A stretch of 64,000 nt of DNA from Diphasiastrum complanatum. Taxonomy: Eukaryota > Streptophyta > Lycopodiopsida > Lycopodiales > Lycopodiaceae. Where the stretch lies: positions 22,879,367 to 22,943,366 of the forward strand of contig CM055098.1 of assembly GCA_029204225.1 (NCBI GenBank), written 5' to 3'. The notes below the pieces were generated by a model, which was given only the letters and a program-made list of their open reading frames with translations, did no database searches and had not been told where the DNA came from. A program made the position numbers and the translations under genes. How positions within the stretch are numbered: the stretch's first letter is position 1; each line of letters begins with the position of its first letter. Below are positions 1 to 9,008 of this stretch, piece after piece.

Positions 1-312
1 TATGCTTATGACCCGCACTGGGTCCTTTTTTATGACATTGACTGGCCTTGGGCCCTTATTATATGGTTATATGTGGACTGGGGGCTCGTAGGAGGGCGCA
101 CTATTTTCCCTCCACATTTTGCCTCCCTTTACTTTTGAATTCCTATTTGGTAGGGTATTTATAGGGGCATTTGTACACTCATTTTTCAAATTATTGATTG
201 GTATTGCTTGGGCTCTTCGTGGGAGAACCTATTGTCTTGTCTATTGCTTGTAGGGCTTTAGTCTATTGCTGTCTTTTATGCTTCATTGATTCAACCCCTG
301 AAATTTTGATCA
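1..312 (+). repeat. Partial 5' LTR of a gypsy-like element
   Basis: The sequence up to the CA at 311-312 lies six bases before a tRNA-Met primer-binding site, which is the position of an LTR end. A TATA-like stretch (tatttataggg, about 155-165) precedes the segment 179-320 that is repeated at 1750-1891, so 179 is close to the expected transcription start and the repeated piece corresponds to R-U5. The U3 part runs off the left edge of the window. Plus-strand orientation follows from the gag gene downstream. Confidence 0.75.
153..165 (+). promoter_or_regulatory. TATA-like box in the LTR
   Basis: The motif tatttatagggg sits about 15-25 bases before the start of the repeated R-U5 segment, as expected for an LTR promoter. 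Inferred from position and composition only. Confidence 0.4.
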
Positions 313-317
313 TAACT

Positions 318-329
318 TGGTATCAGAGC
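318..329 (+). other. tRNA-Met primer-binding site
   Basis: TGGTATCAGAGC is the standard plant retrotransposon primer-binding site, complementary to the 3' end of initiator tRNA-Met. It follows the LTR end (CA, 311-312) after five bases and fixes the element as plus-strand. Confidence 0.9.
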
Positions 330-654
330 ACTTTCCTGATTGCTGAATTTCAGATCTGATTTTTTGATTGGGTGCCCATTTTCCTTGCTGATTTTTCTCT
401 CTTTGCTGAGGGCTTTCGTCTCTTTGCTTCAGCAACATTCAGCACAGTTTGGAAGAGGACCAACTCCCATCAGAGCATTTTTCTTGGCGGAGCTTTAGCA
501 GATAGTTAGCAGAAGTACTTCCGCTAGATTTGGCGGCCGGAAAAAAAAAAAAAAAAATTTGGCAAATTATTTCCGGCGCCCAAGTTCCAAATCCTTTTCC
601 CTCTTTTTTTTTTGAATCCTCCATTTGATTCAGGGAAAGGATTCCTAGCCATCT

Positions 655-835
655 TTTCAGCATTGATTGGAGGCTGTCCAGCGCCCTACTTCATCATTTT
701 TCAGCCATTGTTCCAGCAGAGTTTCAGCCATATTTCAGTTTTGATTGGAGGCTGTCCATCGCCCTATTTCATCACGTTTTCCACAGATTTCCAGCCATAT
801 TTTCAGCATTGATTGGAGGCTGTCCAGCGCCCACT
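655..835 (+). repeat. Three-copy leader repeat
   Basis: The core ttgattggaggctgtcca followed by a 'cgccc-tttcatc' stretch occurs at 663, 741 and 809 (spacings 78 and 68 bases). It lies in the untranslated leader between the primer-binding site and gag. Each copy is followed by a 'ttttcagccat' or similar pyrimidine-rich stretch. Confidence 0.85.
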
Positions 836-1074
836 TTCATTCTCCTTGTGGTCACATTTTCCAGCCAGCTCTTCGCACACGCTTGGAGCTCTATCGAGAG
901 GTATCTTTGCTGGTTTTTCCTTGCTTTTCACACCTTTTCTTGACATTTGTCATTTCCTTTCTTGCTCTTAGTGTCGTTTGTGTACCTAAAGCGTATTTGG
1001 GGTGACGACAAAAGTCCGCTACCTCCGATATTAAGCTTTTCTTACACTTGCTTCACTTCCTGCATTCCTTGACC

Positions 1075-1749
1075 ATGGATACTTCCCCTACATCTTCTGA
1101 GCCTTGCATACCGTCTTCCACTTACCTTGACGAAGTACGGCATGAATTCCGAGATCATCTTAGGGAAGCCATGAGTGATGTACGCACTGATTTACCCCAG
1201 GAGTTACGAGAGATGTTCACTGCTCTTTCTGCCCAGATTGCTACACTATCATTACAATCCAGTATTTCTCCACTATCTCCACCTGTTCCCCCACAGCGTA
1301 CATTTCCACCACCCGAGACTCCTTCATCTTCTGATCCTTTGCCACGAGACTTTAAGGATAAGGTTCAGCTTACTGTGTATTCTGGGTCATCCGATGGGAA
1401 TGAACTCGAGAATTGGTATTCTAAGCTTGAGACCTACTTCCTTATGTTTCCTAAGACTGACATTCAGCGAATACATTTGGCTGCTTTACATTTGGAGGGT
1501 CGTGCTGCTACTTGGTGGCGCATGTTTCGCCAGACGGCTTCACACCCTGGCCTTGCTAGTTGGACAGAGTTTATGACAGCACTCCGCCTAGCGATGATTG
1601 ATCCTCAGTGGCTTAATCGACAACGCAACATCTTTCGCAGTTTATCTCACACTGGTGACTTGGCTGCTTATACGACACGGTTTACAGAGCTTTCCTATCT
1701 ATCCCTAGATATTTCTACATTGGAGCTCATTTCTCGGGATGCTCCGGCT
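1075..1749 (+). CDS. gag: Gypsy gag fragment (capsid domain)
   Basis: An open frame starting at Met 1075 (an in-frame Met also lies at 1048) encodes a gag protein. The N-terminal 100 residues are acidic and Pro/Ser-rich. They are followed by a Retrotrans_gag-type capsid domain with the hallmarks 'ENWYSKLETYF', 'HLEGRAATWW' and 'RQRNIFRSL', all typical of plant Ty3/gypsy elements. The zinc knuckle, protease and pol genes are absent. At 1750 the frame runs straight into a copy of the LTR R-U5 region and ends at 1824, adding about 25 foreign residues. The capsid function is family knowledge; the truncation is seen directly. The product could package RNA only if supplied with missing functions. 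Confidence 0.85.
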
Positions 1750-1891
1750 TCATTTTTCAGATTATTGATTGGTATTGCTTGGGCTCTTCGTGGGAGAACC
1801 TATTGTCTTGTCTATTGCTTGTAGGGCTTTAGTCTATTACTGTCTTTTATGCTTCATTGATTCAACACCTGAGATTTTGATCATAACTTGG
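1750..1891 (+). repeat. Second R-U5 copy (direct repeat of 179-320)
   Basis: A 142-bp direct repeat of 179-320, at a constant offset of 1571 bases with a few substitutions and no indels. It begins near the predicted transcription start, lacks U3, and continues past the LTR end CA through 'taacttggt', five bases into the primer-binding site, before diverging at 1892. Confidence 0.9.
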
Positions 1892-2078
1892 TCTCCTTGA
1901 ATAGCATACTTTGGTGGGTACTATCCAGCACATGCATATTATCATTGGCTATGTGAGGCTATGCACTTGATGTTTACAACAGCCTCTGCCACACATTCAT
2001 TACCTGGTAATTTTGCAGCAACTATTTCAACTTATTTCAATATATGCATCTCCTCATATTGCTAAAATTGAGGGCAAT
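1892..2078. other. Spacer without recognised features
   Basis: AT-rich sequence between the gag fragment and the next LTR. No open frame, repeat or motif was recognised. Confidence 0.5.
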
Positions 2079-2475
2079 TGTTAGACCATAGTCATACACA
2101 TACATGGAAGAGAACACAAACAACAATGATGAGGCATTATGATGAGATGTCCTCCAACTATGTCCCATTGCAAATGAACTAGGGTGCACTACCTACTTAT
2201 AGACAAAATAGTCTATGTCAAAAAGCAAAAGCAACCTTAAAGCAATTGCATAATTAATGTCTCTATGTAAGGTAAAAGCACCCACCACCTATATATAGCA
2301 AAACTTGTGCTCCAAATCAAGCATTAGAATCTCGAACTTGACTAACTAAATTCTAACTTGACTTTACGAAATATAGGTAATGGCCCCTAGTATTCGCACG
2401 CAGGCATGGCCCAATAATCCTAATTAATCCTAGATGACCACATTAGGGGTGACAATGTGAACATTAACTTTAACA
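2079..2475 (-). repeat. 3' LTR of a copia-like element
   Basis: Bounded by tgttagacc (left) and ctttaaca (right), that is TG...CA on the minus strand, and followed by a purine tract (AAAGGGGGAG, minus, 2476-2485) as at a 3' LTR start. A block at 2103-2171 (catggaag...ccaactatgtcccattg) is shared with 3508-3565 in the opposite LTR. A TATA-like 'ctatatatagc' lies at about 2290. Confidence 0.7.
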
Positions 2476-2485
2476 CTCCCCCTTT
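2476..2485 (-). other. Polypurine tract
   Basis: Minus-strand AAAGGGGGAG immediately before the TGTTA LTR start, the classic copia plus-strand priming site. Confidence 0.7.
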
Positions 2486-2539
2486 ATGCTTACATTGTTA
2501 CTACTTAAGCTTCATTTCATTTTGGGCTTGCCTAAGGAA

Positions 2540-3136
2540 TACTAGCTTGAAGTCCGTCGTAACCAGCCACAGACCCTCGCAGATGCAGTGCGGTTCACCA
2601 GGATTTTTGACGATACGCATGCCATAACCCGCAAAAGAGCAACAAAGCCAAGTATCACAAACTTCTTTTCTAGACGCAAACAAAGGCCCATTGATGATAC
2701 AAATGATCAATCAGAAGATGAAATAGATATTCTAGTCAGAGACAGACATCGTCCCAGACGTCAGTGCATCAGACCGAGCCATTCCAGTAGGACGAGGTAG
2801 AGCAGGCGGCATATCGTTCACAGGTCCAGGCAGAGACAATTCCGCTGCTCAATCCAGAGCACTCCACGCTTTTGATTACGGCCTACTTCAGGGTTTCAGC
2901 TGAGATCTGAGACTTGTTTTACATCATGATATTGTGTGTTACTTTCCAGTTTAGTAGAGGGATATACATCATATTTAGTTCGAGTTGTTTATTTCTACTT
3001 AGTACATTTTCTTTTACAGAGACATTCTTTACATGCTCCTAGAGTATCATACACACTTGAGATGTACATTTATTCTGTCTTTTGTACCCTCAGATACTTA
3101 TAAGACATTAAAAAAAAATTCTTTCTTTCTTTCTCT
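2540..3136 (+). mobile_element. 5'-truncated LINE copy
   Basis: The frame at 2588-2800 encodes 'SITNFFSRRKQR', an acidic stretch and 'RDRHRPRRQC'. This matches the C-terminus of the LINE at 26-30 kb ('LITSFFTRQRSR', acidic run, 'HRDQRQC'). The 3' untranslated parts also align (gagacattctttacatgctcc versus gagacgttttatacgctccc), and both end in a (CTTT)n tail after 'aagacatta'. The copy holds only the last coding part plus the 3' end, the usual result of incomplete target-primed reverse transcription. It lies in antisense orientation inside the copia-like element, between its polypurine tract and primer-binding site. The left boundary is approximate. Confidence 0.75.
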
Positions 3137-3164
3137 CGCACGTGCACAAAACAAGTCTAAAAGG

Positions 3165-3250
3165 CCCAAATCGGGCTTCTAAGTTGCCGATTTGAATCGG
3201 ACCAATTTGAATCACAATTCATCGTTCGAATCGCCGATTCGTGCAACATT
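3165..3250. repeat. GATTCGAAT-type palindromic cluster
   Basis: Repeated gccgatttgaatcgg / ttcgaatcgccgattcg motifs, resembling the cluster at 5190-5290. Possibly a relic of a DNA-transposon end; this is inference. Confidence 0.4.
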
Positions 3251-3373
3251 GGCAAAAAGCAATGAAATTATGTCTCACCCACTTTCTCCTTTACAGATGA
3301 TGGAAGACTTAATCCCTTGTAGATTGATTCATGTCATTGAGCATCTCCTTGCTCTCTCTAATCTTGAACCGAA

Positions 3374-3385
3374 GCTCTGATACCA
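3374..3385 (-). other. tRNA-Met primer-binding site (minus)
   Basis: gctctgatacca is the reverse complement of TGGTATCAGAGC and directly abuts the LTR-like sequence starting tgttaaca at 3386, so the element is minus-strand. Confidence 0.85.
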
Positions 3386-3961
3386 TGTTAACAAACCTTC
3401 CATGGATCAAGCATGTTTGAACACACTCTACCATGTTAGAAAACCGACTTATTCATGCAAGCAACCAAGATAAGATTCCTATTGCAGTGAAACAATAGCC
3501 ACGCACATATGGAAGAAAATACAAAGTGATGAGATGAACTCCAACTATGTCCCATTGTTGAAAAGTAATGCCTATTTTACCCCTTTGGCTAAGCACTAAT
3601 GTTGTTATAAGTTGTACATTAGTCATGGGGCATGTTATTAATTAAATATACGAAACCCCCCACTTGGCCAAGTAGCTCACTCATATGGTTGACACCTATA
3701 CATTCCATGCATGTACATGAGGTGCTTACCTCATAGGGGACTTATAACATTGTGGTAGAACATGCCCCATAATGTAAATTCGGTAATCATACTAAATAGC
3801 TATCACTACCAAAATAGTGCATATATTCATGCACATTTACTATTGACTAGAGTCAAACTCTAACTTAGACTATCATTACCAAAAATAGGCCCATAGTCAT
3901 AGCATGCAAAGGTTGGCCTTAGTTATCTTAATTAAACATTCAAGAGTAATATTTAAACATT
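3386..3961 (-). repeat. 5' LTR of the copia-like element (right edge uncertain)
   Basis: Starts tgttaacaaacc next to the primer-binding site and shares the 'ggaagaa-aca...gatgagat...ccaactatgtcccattg' block with the LTR at 2079-2475. The right edge is placed tentatively at 'tttaaaca' (3961). The rest is diverged, and I see no matching target-site duplication. Confidence 0.45.
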
Positions 3962-3991
3962 ACTTCCAGCACAAGCAGACGTCCACATTAC

Positions 3992-4405
3992 TGTTACAAC
4001 TCTACTTACTGCAAACCTCTAGGTGTCGGTTAACCACCGTAGGACCTAATCCGGGTCCACCCTTCGTGCCCCGGCCTATGACCGTATCAAGCTGGATCCG
4101 ACCTCCATCCTAGACAGTGTCCCATACCACTACCTAGGCTCTCAGCCATCTCCTGCCTCAAGCTAGCACTCATCCTGGCCGTGCACACGCTCTCCATCCA
4201 CCTCCTCCTAGGCAGATAGAATGGATGGCAAATGAGTCCTCCTCCCCTTGTATACCTCCAAGGAGAGAGGCTCCAAGCCAAGTGCACACCTAGATCATGA
4301 CACGTGGCAACCATGCAGGTTCACGAGTCACCGGTCAAGTCTAGGCCCAGTCATCATCCAGTCTCAAGTTTGGGTTTGGGACCCAAGGGAGTTGGGTCCC
4401 TAACA
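3992..4405 (-). repeat. 3' LTR of a gypsy element
   Basis: Bounded by tgttacaac on the left and ccctaaca on the right (TG...CA on the minus strand), 414 bp, and followed by a purine tract (minus AAGGAGAAGGGAA, 4406-4418) and an integrase C-terminus. The five bases to the left are attac; the other flank of the element is missing. Confidence 0.75.
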
Positions 4406-4418
4406 TTCCCTTCTCCTT
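4406..4418 (-). other. Polypurine tract
   Basis: Purine run on the minus strand between the integrase stop codon (4433) and the LTR start, as expected for gypsy elements. Confidence 0.65.
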
Positions 4419-4432
4419 AAAAAATTCCTTAT

Positions 4433-5185
4433 CTAAGGAAGAAAATCTGGGAATCTCAGTCTAAGGTCATGTTCTTTTTCCCAAGTATCATCATCCTCAG
4501 AACTTTCTTTCCAACGAACCAAGTACTCAATTACCTGCCGGTTTCTGAGCCCACGTTGACGTACATCAACAATGGCCTGTGGTTCCGTAGGTACAAAGGA
4601 TGTCAGGTCCTCAAGCCGAACTAATTCCTCCGAAAGTATCAAGTCATCCTTTCCACCAAGTCGTTCCTTTAAACGACTAATGTGAAAAACTGGATGTACC
4701 TTAACACCTTGAGGAAGTTCCAGCTGATAAGCATTCCGATGGAGTTTCCTTACTATACAGAATGGTCCTGCATAACGAGGTGATAACTTAGGACATTTTC
4801 CAATCTTTAATACCTTAGAGTCTTTTGGGATTCTAAGATATACCCAAGCCCTCCTCATAGACCCTAGGTTGTCGCTTTTGATTGGCGTAAAAGAGGGTCC
4901 TAAGCCGTTTTTACGTTATCGCGGGCAACAAGCAACGTTTCTTGCATATCATGCAGGAAATCTACTGTTGCTTTAACATTTAGGCTTTGAGGCCCACTAC
5001 AATGGGAGCCCTAGGCTGGAAACCATACATCAGAGAAAATGGACTAAAACCTGTCGCTGAGTGCTTTGCGCTGTTATACGCAAACTCAATCATTGGAAGG
5101 TACCTTTCCCAATCCGACTATCTCCTGAAAACATATGCCCGAAGCATATCTTCCATAGACTGGTTCGTCCTCTCTATCTAACAAG
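4433..5185 (-). pseudogene. Gypsy integrase C-terminus with chromodomain, truncated
   Basis: The open part (4858-4433) holds the integrase C-terminal domain 'KLSPRYAGPF...LELPQGVKVHPVFHISRLK' and a chromodomain-like end 'EYLVRWK...DDDTWE...FPDFLP', which in chromoviruses directs insertion to chromatin. Further upstream (4859-5185) broken frames still encode the integrase-core tail '[17 protein letters not shown]' and 'YGFQPRAP', with stops and frameshifts. The 5' side is cut at about 5186, where a palindromic repeat cluster begins. Reverse transcriptase, RNase H, protease and gag are absent. Related to but distinct from the copy at 43.8-45.1 kb. Confidence 0.85.
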
Positions 5186-5189
5186 GTTA

Positions 5190-5290
5190 CACCCCGATTC
5201 GAACCAGTCGATTCGAACCGGCCGGTTCGAACCGATTCTTTGAGGTTCGAACCGGCAGGCCAGGTTCGAATCGGAAAATGGTTCGAACCT
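5190..5290. repeat. GGTTCGAACC palindrome cluster
   Basis: At least five overlapping copies of (g)attcgaaccgg / ggttcgaaccg in both orientations within 100 bp. Such dense subterminal palindromes occur at DNA-transposon ends. It sits between the truncated gypsy and the 3' flank of the hAT gene, so it may mark that hAT element's left end. Confidence 0.6.
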
Positions 5291-6168
5291 ATCTTTTCCA
5301 TTTTTCAAAAAAAATTAATTTTTTCTGATGTACAAGTCATATATTCACTTTACAGATACTTAATAGCTAAACAATTTCCTCTAAATTTACAGATATCAGA
5401 ATAATCAGATCTCTTGTGACTTGTCGTATCAAAACATAATGACCCAAGTTTAAGAGAACTGCAGTAAGTTTTAACCATATCTAGGTACAAGGATCTGCTT
5501 GCTAAGGAGACTGTGGAGTTGGAACTTGCCACTTGGAACTTAGGGTTCCCGGTTTAGGAGTATAACTGAAATTTGAGCTCAAAGCTGATAATAGTGACTG
5601 GTGACTAGTCTCAGTCTGATATGGATAATGGTAGCTAGGTAGAGTCTAGACCGTAGGACCGTAGATTGTAATTTGTAATTTTGTTTCAAAGTTGAAAGTT
5701 GAAGAGTGAAGTTCAAACTTATTTGCAAATTGCAATGTCGAGATCGGAGAAAAGAATAAACAAGAAGGTTATGACAATGTTTGAGTCTCTTTGAGAAAGC
5801 CAAAAAAATTTAGGTTAGAAACTTAGATTCATCATTCAACATTGAACATTCTATATGTAACATAATACATTAAATACCAAAATCAAAATTGTAAAACCAT
5901 TAGTAATTACTGAATCCTGATATTAGATAATCGACGAGCAGACTACAGTTGACTTCAAGAATCAGAAATTAGAATCCATAATAATATATCATGATTCATA
6001 ACATAATAGTAAATACATATGCCAGGTGCCTCATGAGTCCGGTCACCAATGTAATGCCACATGCGAAATGTCTGATGATAAATCATGATGTGTAAACAGC
6101 TCAAGAGTCAATGCTCATCAATACTAGGTAATTACAACTACTATGATCTATCTAAAGAGTCCAGACTA
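5291..6168. other. Non-coding 3' flank of the split hAT gene
   Basis: AT-rich sequence without a convincing frame or repeat. By position it is the 3' region of the degenerate hAT transposon (minus strand). Confidence 0.4.
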
Positions 6169-6568
6169 CTAGTAACTACTAACTAATCTACAATGTACAC
6201 TGAGCACTCTAAGCTCTCCTAGGCTTGAGTCTCCTCCTGCTCGCTGGTGTTGTGGAGCCTGTTGTGGTCTCTCGAGTGGCAGCGACGAAATCCTCATTGG
6301 AGGCAGAGGTATGATGCCCCTCATCCTCATCTCGACCCTCCTAAGACTCTTCACCCACATACTCCTCCTCTGAGGACTCTGACCCTAGGTTAGCCTGCTC
6401 ACATACATCAGGATAAACTCGGGAGATATAGGCATTCCAACCATCCCTGAGCTCCCTATCTGTGTACTGCTCCTCATTCCTCCAAAGTGGAGTATGTAGG
6501 CCATGGCATGCAGGGACTTATGAAACCACTCCCACCTGCTCCGCCAAAGGAGCCGGACCTCCTCAAGC
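6169..6568 (-). pseudogene. hAT transposase, 3' exon (degenerate)
   Basis: On the minus strand an exon begins after a splice acceptor (TTGATTCTTGCAG|G, junction 6569/6568). It encodes 'LEEVRLLWRSRWEWFHKSLHAMAYILH', then after a frameshift 'RDGWNAYISRVYPDV'. This aligns with the intact-looking hAT gene at 36.4-36.6 kb ('RLEPIRRLWQRCWDKFHRPIHSVAHILH' ... 'DWFAYI'). Downstream comes an acidic tail (SESSEEEYVGEE) and a basic end (SRRRLKPRRA). No C-terminal hAT dimerization domain follows, so a C-terminus is missing or replaced. The next upstream exon is 12981-13190, beyond the gypsy insertion. Confidence 0.75.
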
Positions 6569-6584
6569 CTGCAAGAATCAAGAT

Positions 6585-6589
6585 TGAAG
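6585..6589. repeat. Target-site duplication TGAAG (left)
   Basis: TGAAG directly before the LTR start at 6590, identical to 12762-12766 after the other LTR. Confidence 0.9.
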
Positions 6590-6947
6590 TGTAATAGATC
6601 CTCACACCACAGTAGGGCAAACACTCACTGATCCACCCAACCTTGCCTACTCCCTGATATAGAGTAAGCCCCTCCTAGCCCAGTGTGAGGACTGGTAGCA
6701 TGCAACTGCCAAGTGTCGGCCATGTGTCACTGACATGGCCGACTGCACGTCGGGACCCAACTAGGAGCCCTATCATGCTGACAGGGTCCCTAGGCTGTGT
6801 TAGGCCCGCCATGGCTATGGACCGTGTTGGGGCACACTACTCACATTGTCTTGCCCTGTTGGTCGTGTACGCTGGACACGACCCTGACTGTGGTATCTGA
6901 CCTATTTGTGTTCTCTAGGGTTCGACACTGGTCACGAGCTCGTAACA
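6590..6947 (-). repeat. 3' LTR of the complete gypsy
   Basis: 358 bp, tgtaatag...cgtaaca. It differs from the other LTR by point changes and by 17 extra bases (actggtagcatgcaact, near 6690). Confidence 0.95.
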
Positions 6948-7861
6948 CTCCCTCCCCCTTGAGAACCGTCTTGGTCCTCTAAGACAAAGTCTGGAAAAAT
7001 CTTGCGAAGGACGCTGCCGCTTTCCCAAGTGGCATTCTCAACAGGCTGATCATTCCACTTAACCAGATATTCTCGGTATAGAGTATGACAAGTCTGCGTC
7101 TCTCTACTATCAAGAATCTCCTCTGGTTCATGTGGAGGTTGCTGAGGATCCAATGGGAGAACTAGAACATTGTCCCCTACCAAATTGTCTGATCTGGTTA
7201 AGGCTTTTCGTAACTGACTTACATGAAAGACTGGAAAAACCTTACTGTTGTGTGGGAGTTCTAGTTCATAGGTGACCTCGCCTAGTCTCCTACTGATGGT
7301 AAAGGGACCACAATACCTTGGAGACAACTTAGCACACACTCCTGATTTGAGGGTTTTAGAGTCGACTGGGACTCTCAAGTAGACTTTCTCACCAGTGGAG
7401 AACTGCACATCCCGTCTATGTGGATCTGCATAATGCCTGGCTTGATCCTGGGACTCCCTAATGCTACGCTTAGCATGTTCTATCATCTGGTTTAGGTCCT
7501 CTAAAAAGTTTCTAGCTGCTTCAACTTTTTCTTGTTTAAACCCTACAACTGTGGGTGAGCGTGGCTGAAAACCATACATCAGCATAAATGGGCTGTATCC
7601 CGTAGCTGAATGTTTGGTATTGTTGTAAGCAAACTCTAATATCGAGAGGTACTCCTCCCAATTAGTCCGTTTTTTGTTGACGTATGCACGAAGCATATCC
7701 TCCAGCACCTGATTTACCCTCTTTGTTTGACCGTCCGTTTGTGGATGGTCGGTGGTACTCATATTAAGTTTAGTATGGAGATGATGGAATACTGCCCTCC
7801 AAAAATTTCCAGTAAACTTACTGTCTCGATCGCTGACTATGCCGAAAGGTAGACCGTACAA
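6932..7861 (-). pseudogene. Integrase core, C-terminus and chromodomain
   Basis: Encodes the second half of the integrase core ('GIVSDRDSKFTGNFW' with catalytic Asp, 'TTDHPQTDGQTKRVNQVLEDMLR' with the QTDGQ motif and catalytic Glu). It continues into the SH3-like C-terminal domain ('KLSPRYCGPF', 'VFPVFHVSQLRK') and a chromodomain ('YREYLVKWNDQPVENATWE'). The frame stays open to the polypurine tract and stops 16 bases inside the 3' LTR at 6932. A frameshift near 7862, with loss of about seven residues before 'LYGLP', separates it from the upstream part. Integrase joins cDNA to host DNA; the chromodomain reads histone marks (family knowledge). Confidence 0.9.
6948..6960 (-). other. Polypurine tract
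   Basis: Minus-strand AAGGGGGAGGGAG directly upstream of the 3' LTR start TGTTACG. Confidence 0.85.
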
Positions 7862-7862
7862 T

Positions 7863-8114
7863 TTAAATAGCCCGTCTCGCTAACTCTGGAGCTCTAACGG
7901 TTGTTTTGGTCGGAATAAAATGAGCCATTTTGGTCAGACGGTCAACTGTGACCCATATAGCGTCATTACCCTTTTGGGTTTTAGCCAGGCCTACTATAAA
8001 ATCCATGGAGATACTCTCCCATTTACCAGCTCGTATTTCTAAGAAATGCAACAACCCTCCTGCCTTTAAACGCTCTGCTTTGTTTACTTGACATTTCTGG
8101 CAACTGGTTACATA
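7863..8114 (-). pseudogene. Integrase core, N-terminal half
   Basis: Encodes the zinc-finger end 'CQKCQVNKAE' and the core start 'WESISMDFIVGLAKTQKGNDAIWVTVDRLTKMAHF', with the first catalytic Asp in 'SMDFI'. A stop (TAG at 8115-8117) separates it from the upstream RNase H frame, with which it is otherwise in phase. It ends in a stop where the next segment shifts frame. Confidence 0.85.
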
Positions 8115-9008
8115 CTAGTGGACGTCCTTTCTCATACTGGGCCGGAAAAATTGCCTACGAAGAAGCTCATAGGTCTTCTGTATGTCTGGGTGTCCCGCAC
8201 TAGGATTGTCATGACATTCATATAGGACCTGCTGCCTATAATCCTCTGAATTGGGGACACATACTGTATCTCTATAGACCAAGTACTCATCCTGAATGGA
8301 ATACTGTTTCCATTTGAATCCTTGAGTCAACTGACCCTCAACCACTGGGGTTTGCTTGGGTAATACAGGCTCAGAATCCTCAACGTCATCTGACGACGTA
8401 TACTCGGACTCATCATCATCCTCAACGGAAGCACCAGCCCCGGGAACTGGTTCTAGAGTCTGTAACTGTCTGCTCTGGACTGAGTTCCAGATAATAGAGA
8501 AGAATGCATCATGTTGGCATTTCCCTCTCAAGGACTCGAGTAACTCATTACGAATCTGAGTAAAACTCAGCTCGTTTATCATAGGCATTCTACTAAGGGC
8601 ATCTGCTACTGTATTGAATTTTCCACGTCTATATCTGATAGACATGTCAAACTCTTGCATCAACTCTGCCCAACGAGCTTTCCGACCTCTAAGCTCAGGT
8701 TGATTGCAAAGGTATCTGAGACTCTCATGGTCTGTCAGGACCTCAAAGTTGGCACCATACAAATAATGCCTCCAAGTCTTAAGGGCATGGACTATAGAAA
8801 AGAGTTCCTTTTCATAGGCACTGTACCTAGTCTGAGCTGGCTCGAGTTTTTTACTCTCAAACGCAACTGGTCGTCCACTCTGAGTTAGCACAGCACCAAC
8901 TGCAAAGTCGCTAGTATCTGTTTCGACCAAAAATGGCTGGTTGGGGTCGACGACCTTTAAAACCGGTGCTGTAGCTAAGGCTGTTTTGAGAGCATCAAAG
9001 CTCTCCTG
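8115..9008 (-). pseudogene. RNase H and integrase zinc-binding domain
   Basis: In the same frame as the reverse transcriptase but cut off by a TAG at 9009-9011. RNase H motifs: 'ETDTSDFAVGAVL', 'AYEKELFSIVHAL', 'LTDHESLRYL' and 'RRGKFNTVADALSR'. Next come an acidic Ser/Asp/Glu-rich linker and the integrase HHCC N-terminus ('ECHDNPSAGHPDIQKTYELL'). RNase H degrades template RNA during cDNA synthesis (family knowledge). The linker of about 60 residues is long for the family. Confidence 0.9.

Noticed and set aside
8356-8888. Plus-strand frames opposite the gypsy RNase H
   Set aside because: Antisense shadows of a clear minus-strand pol frame.
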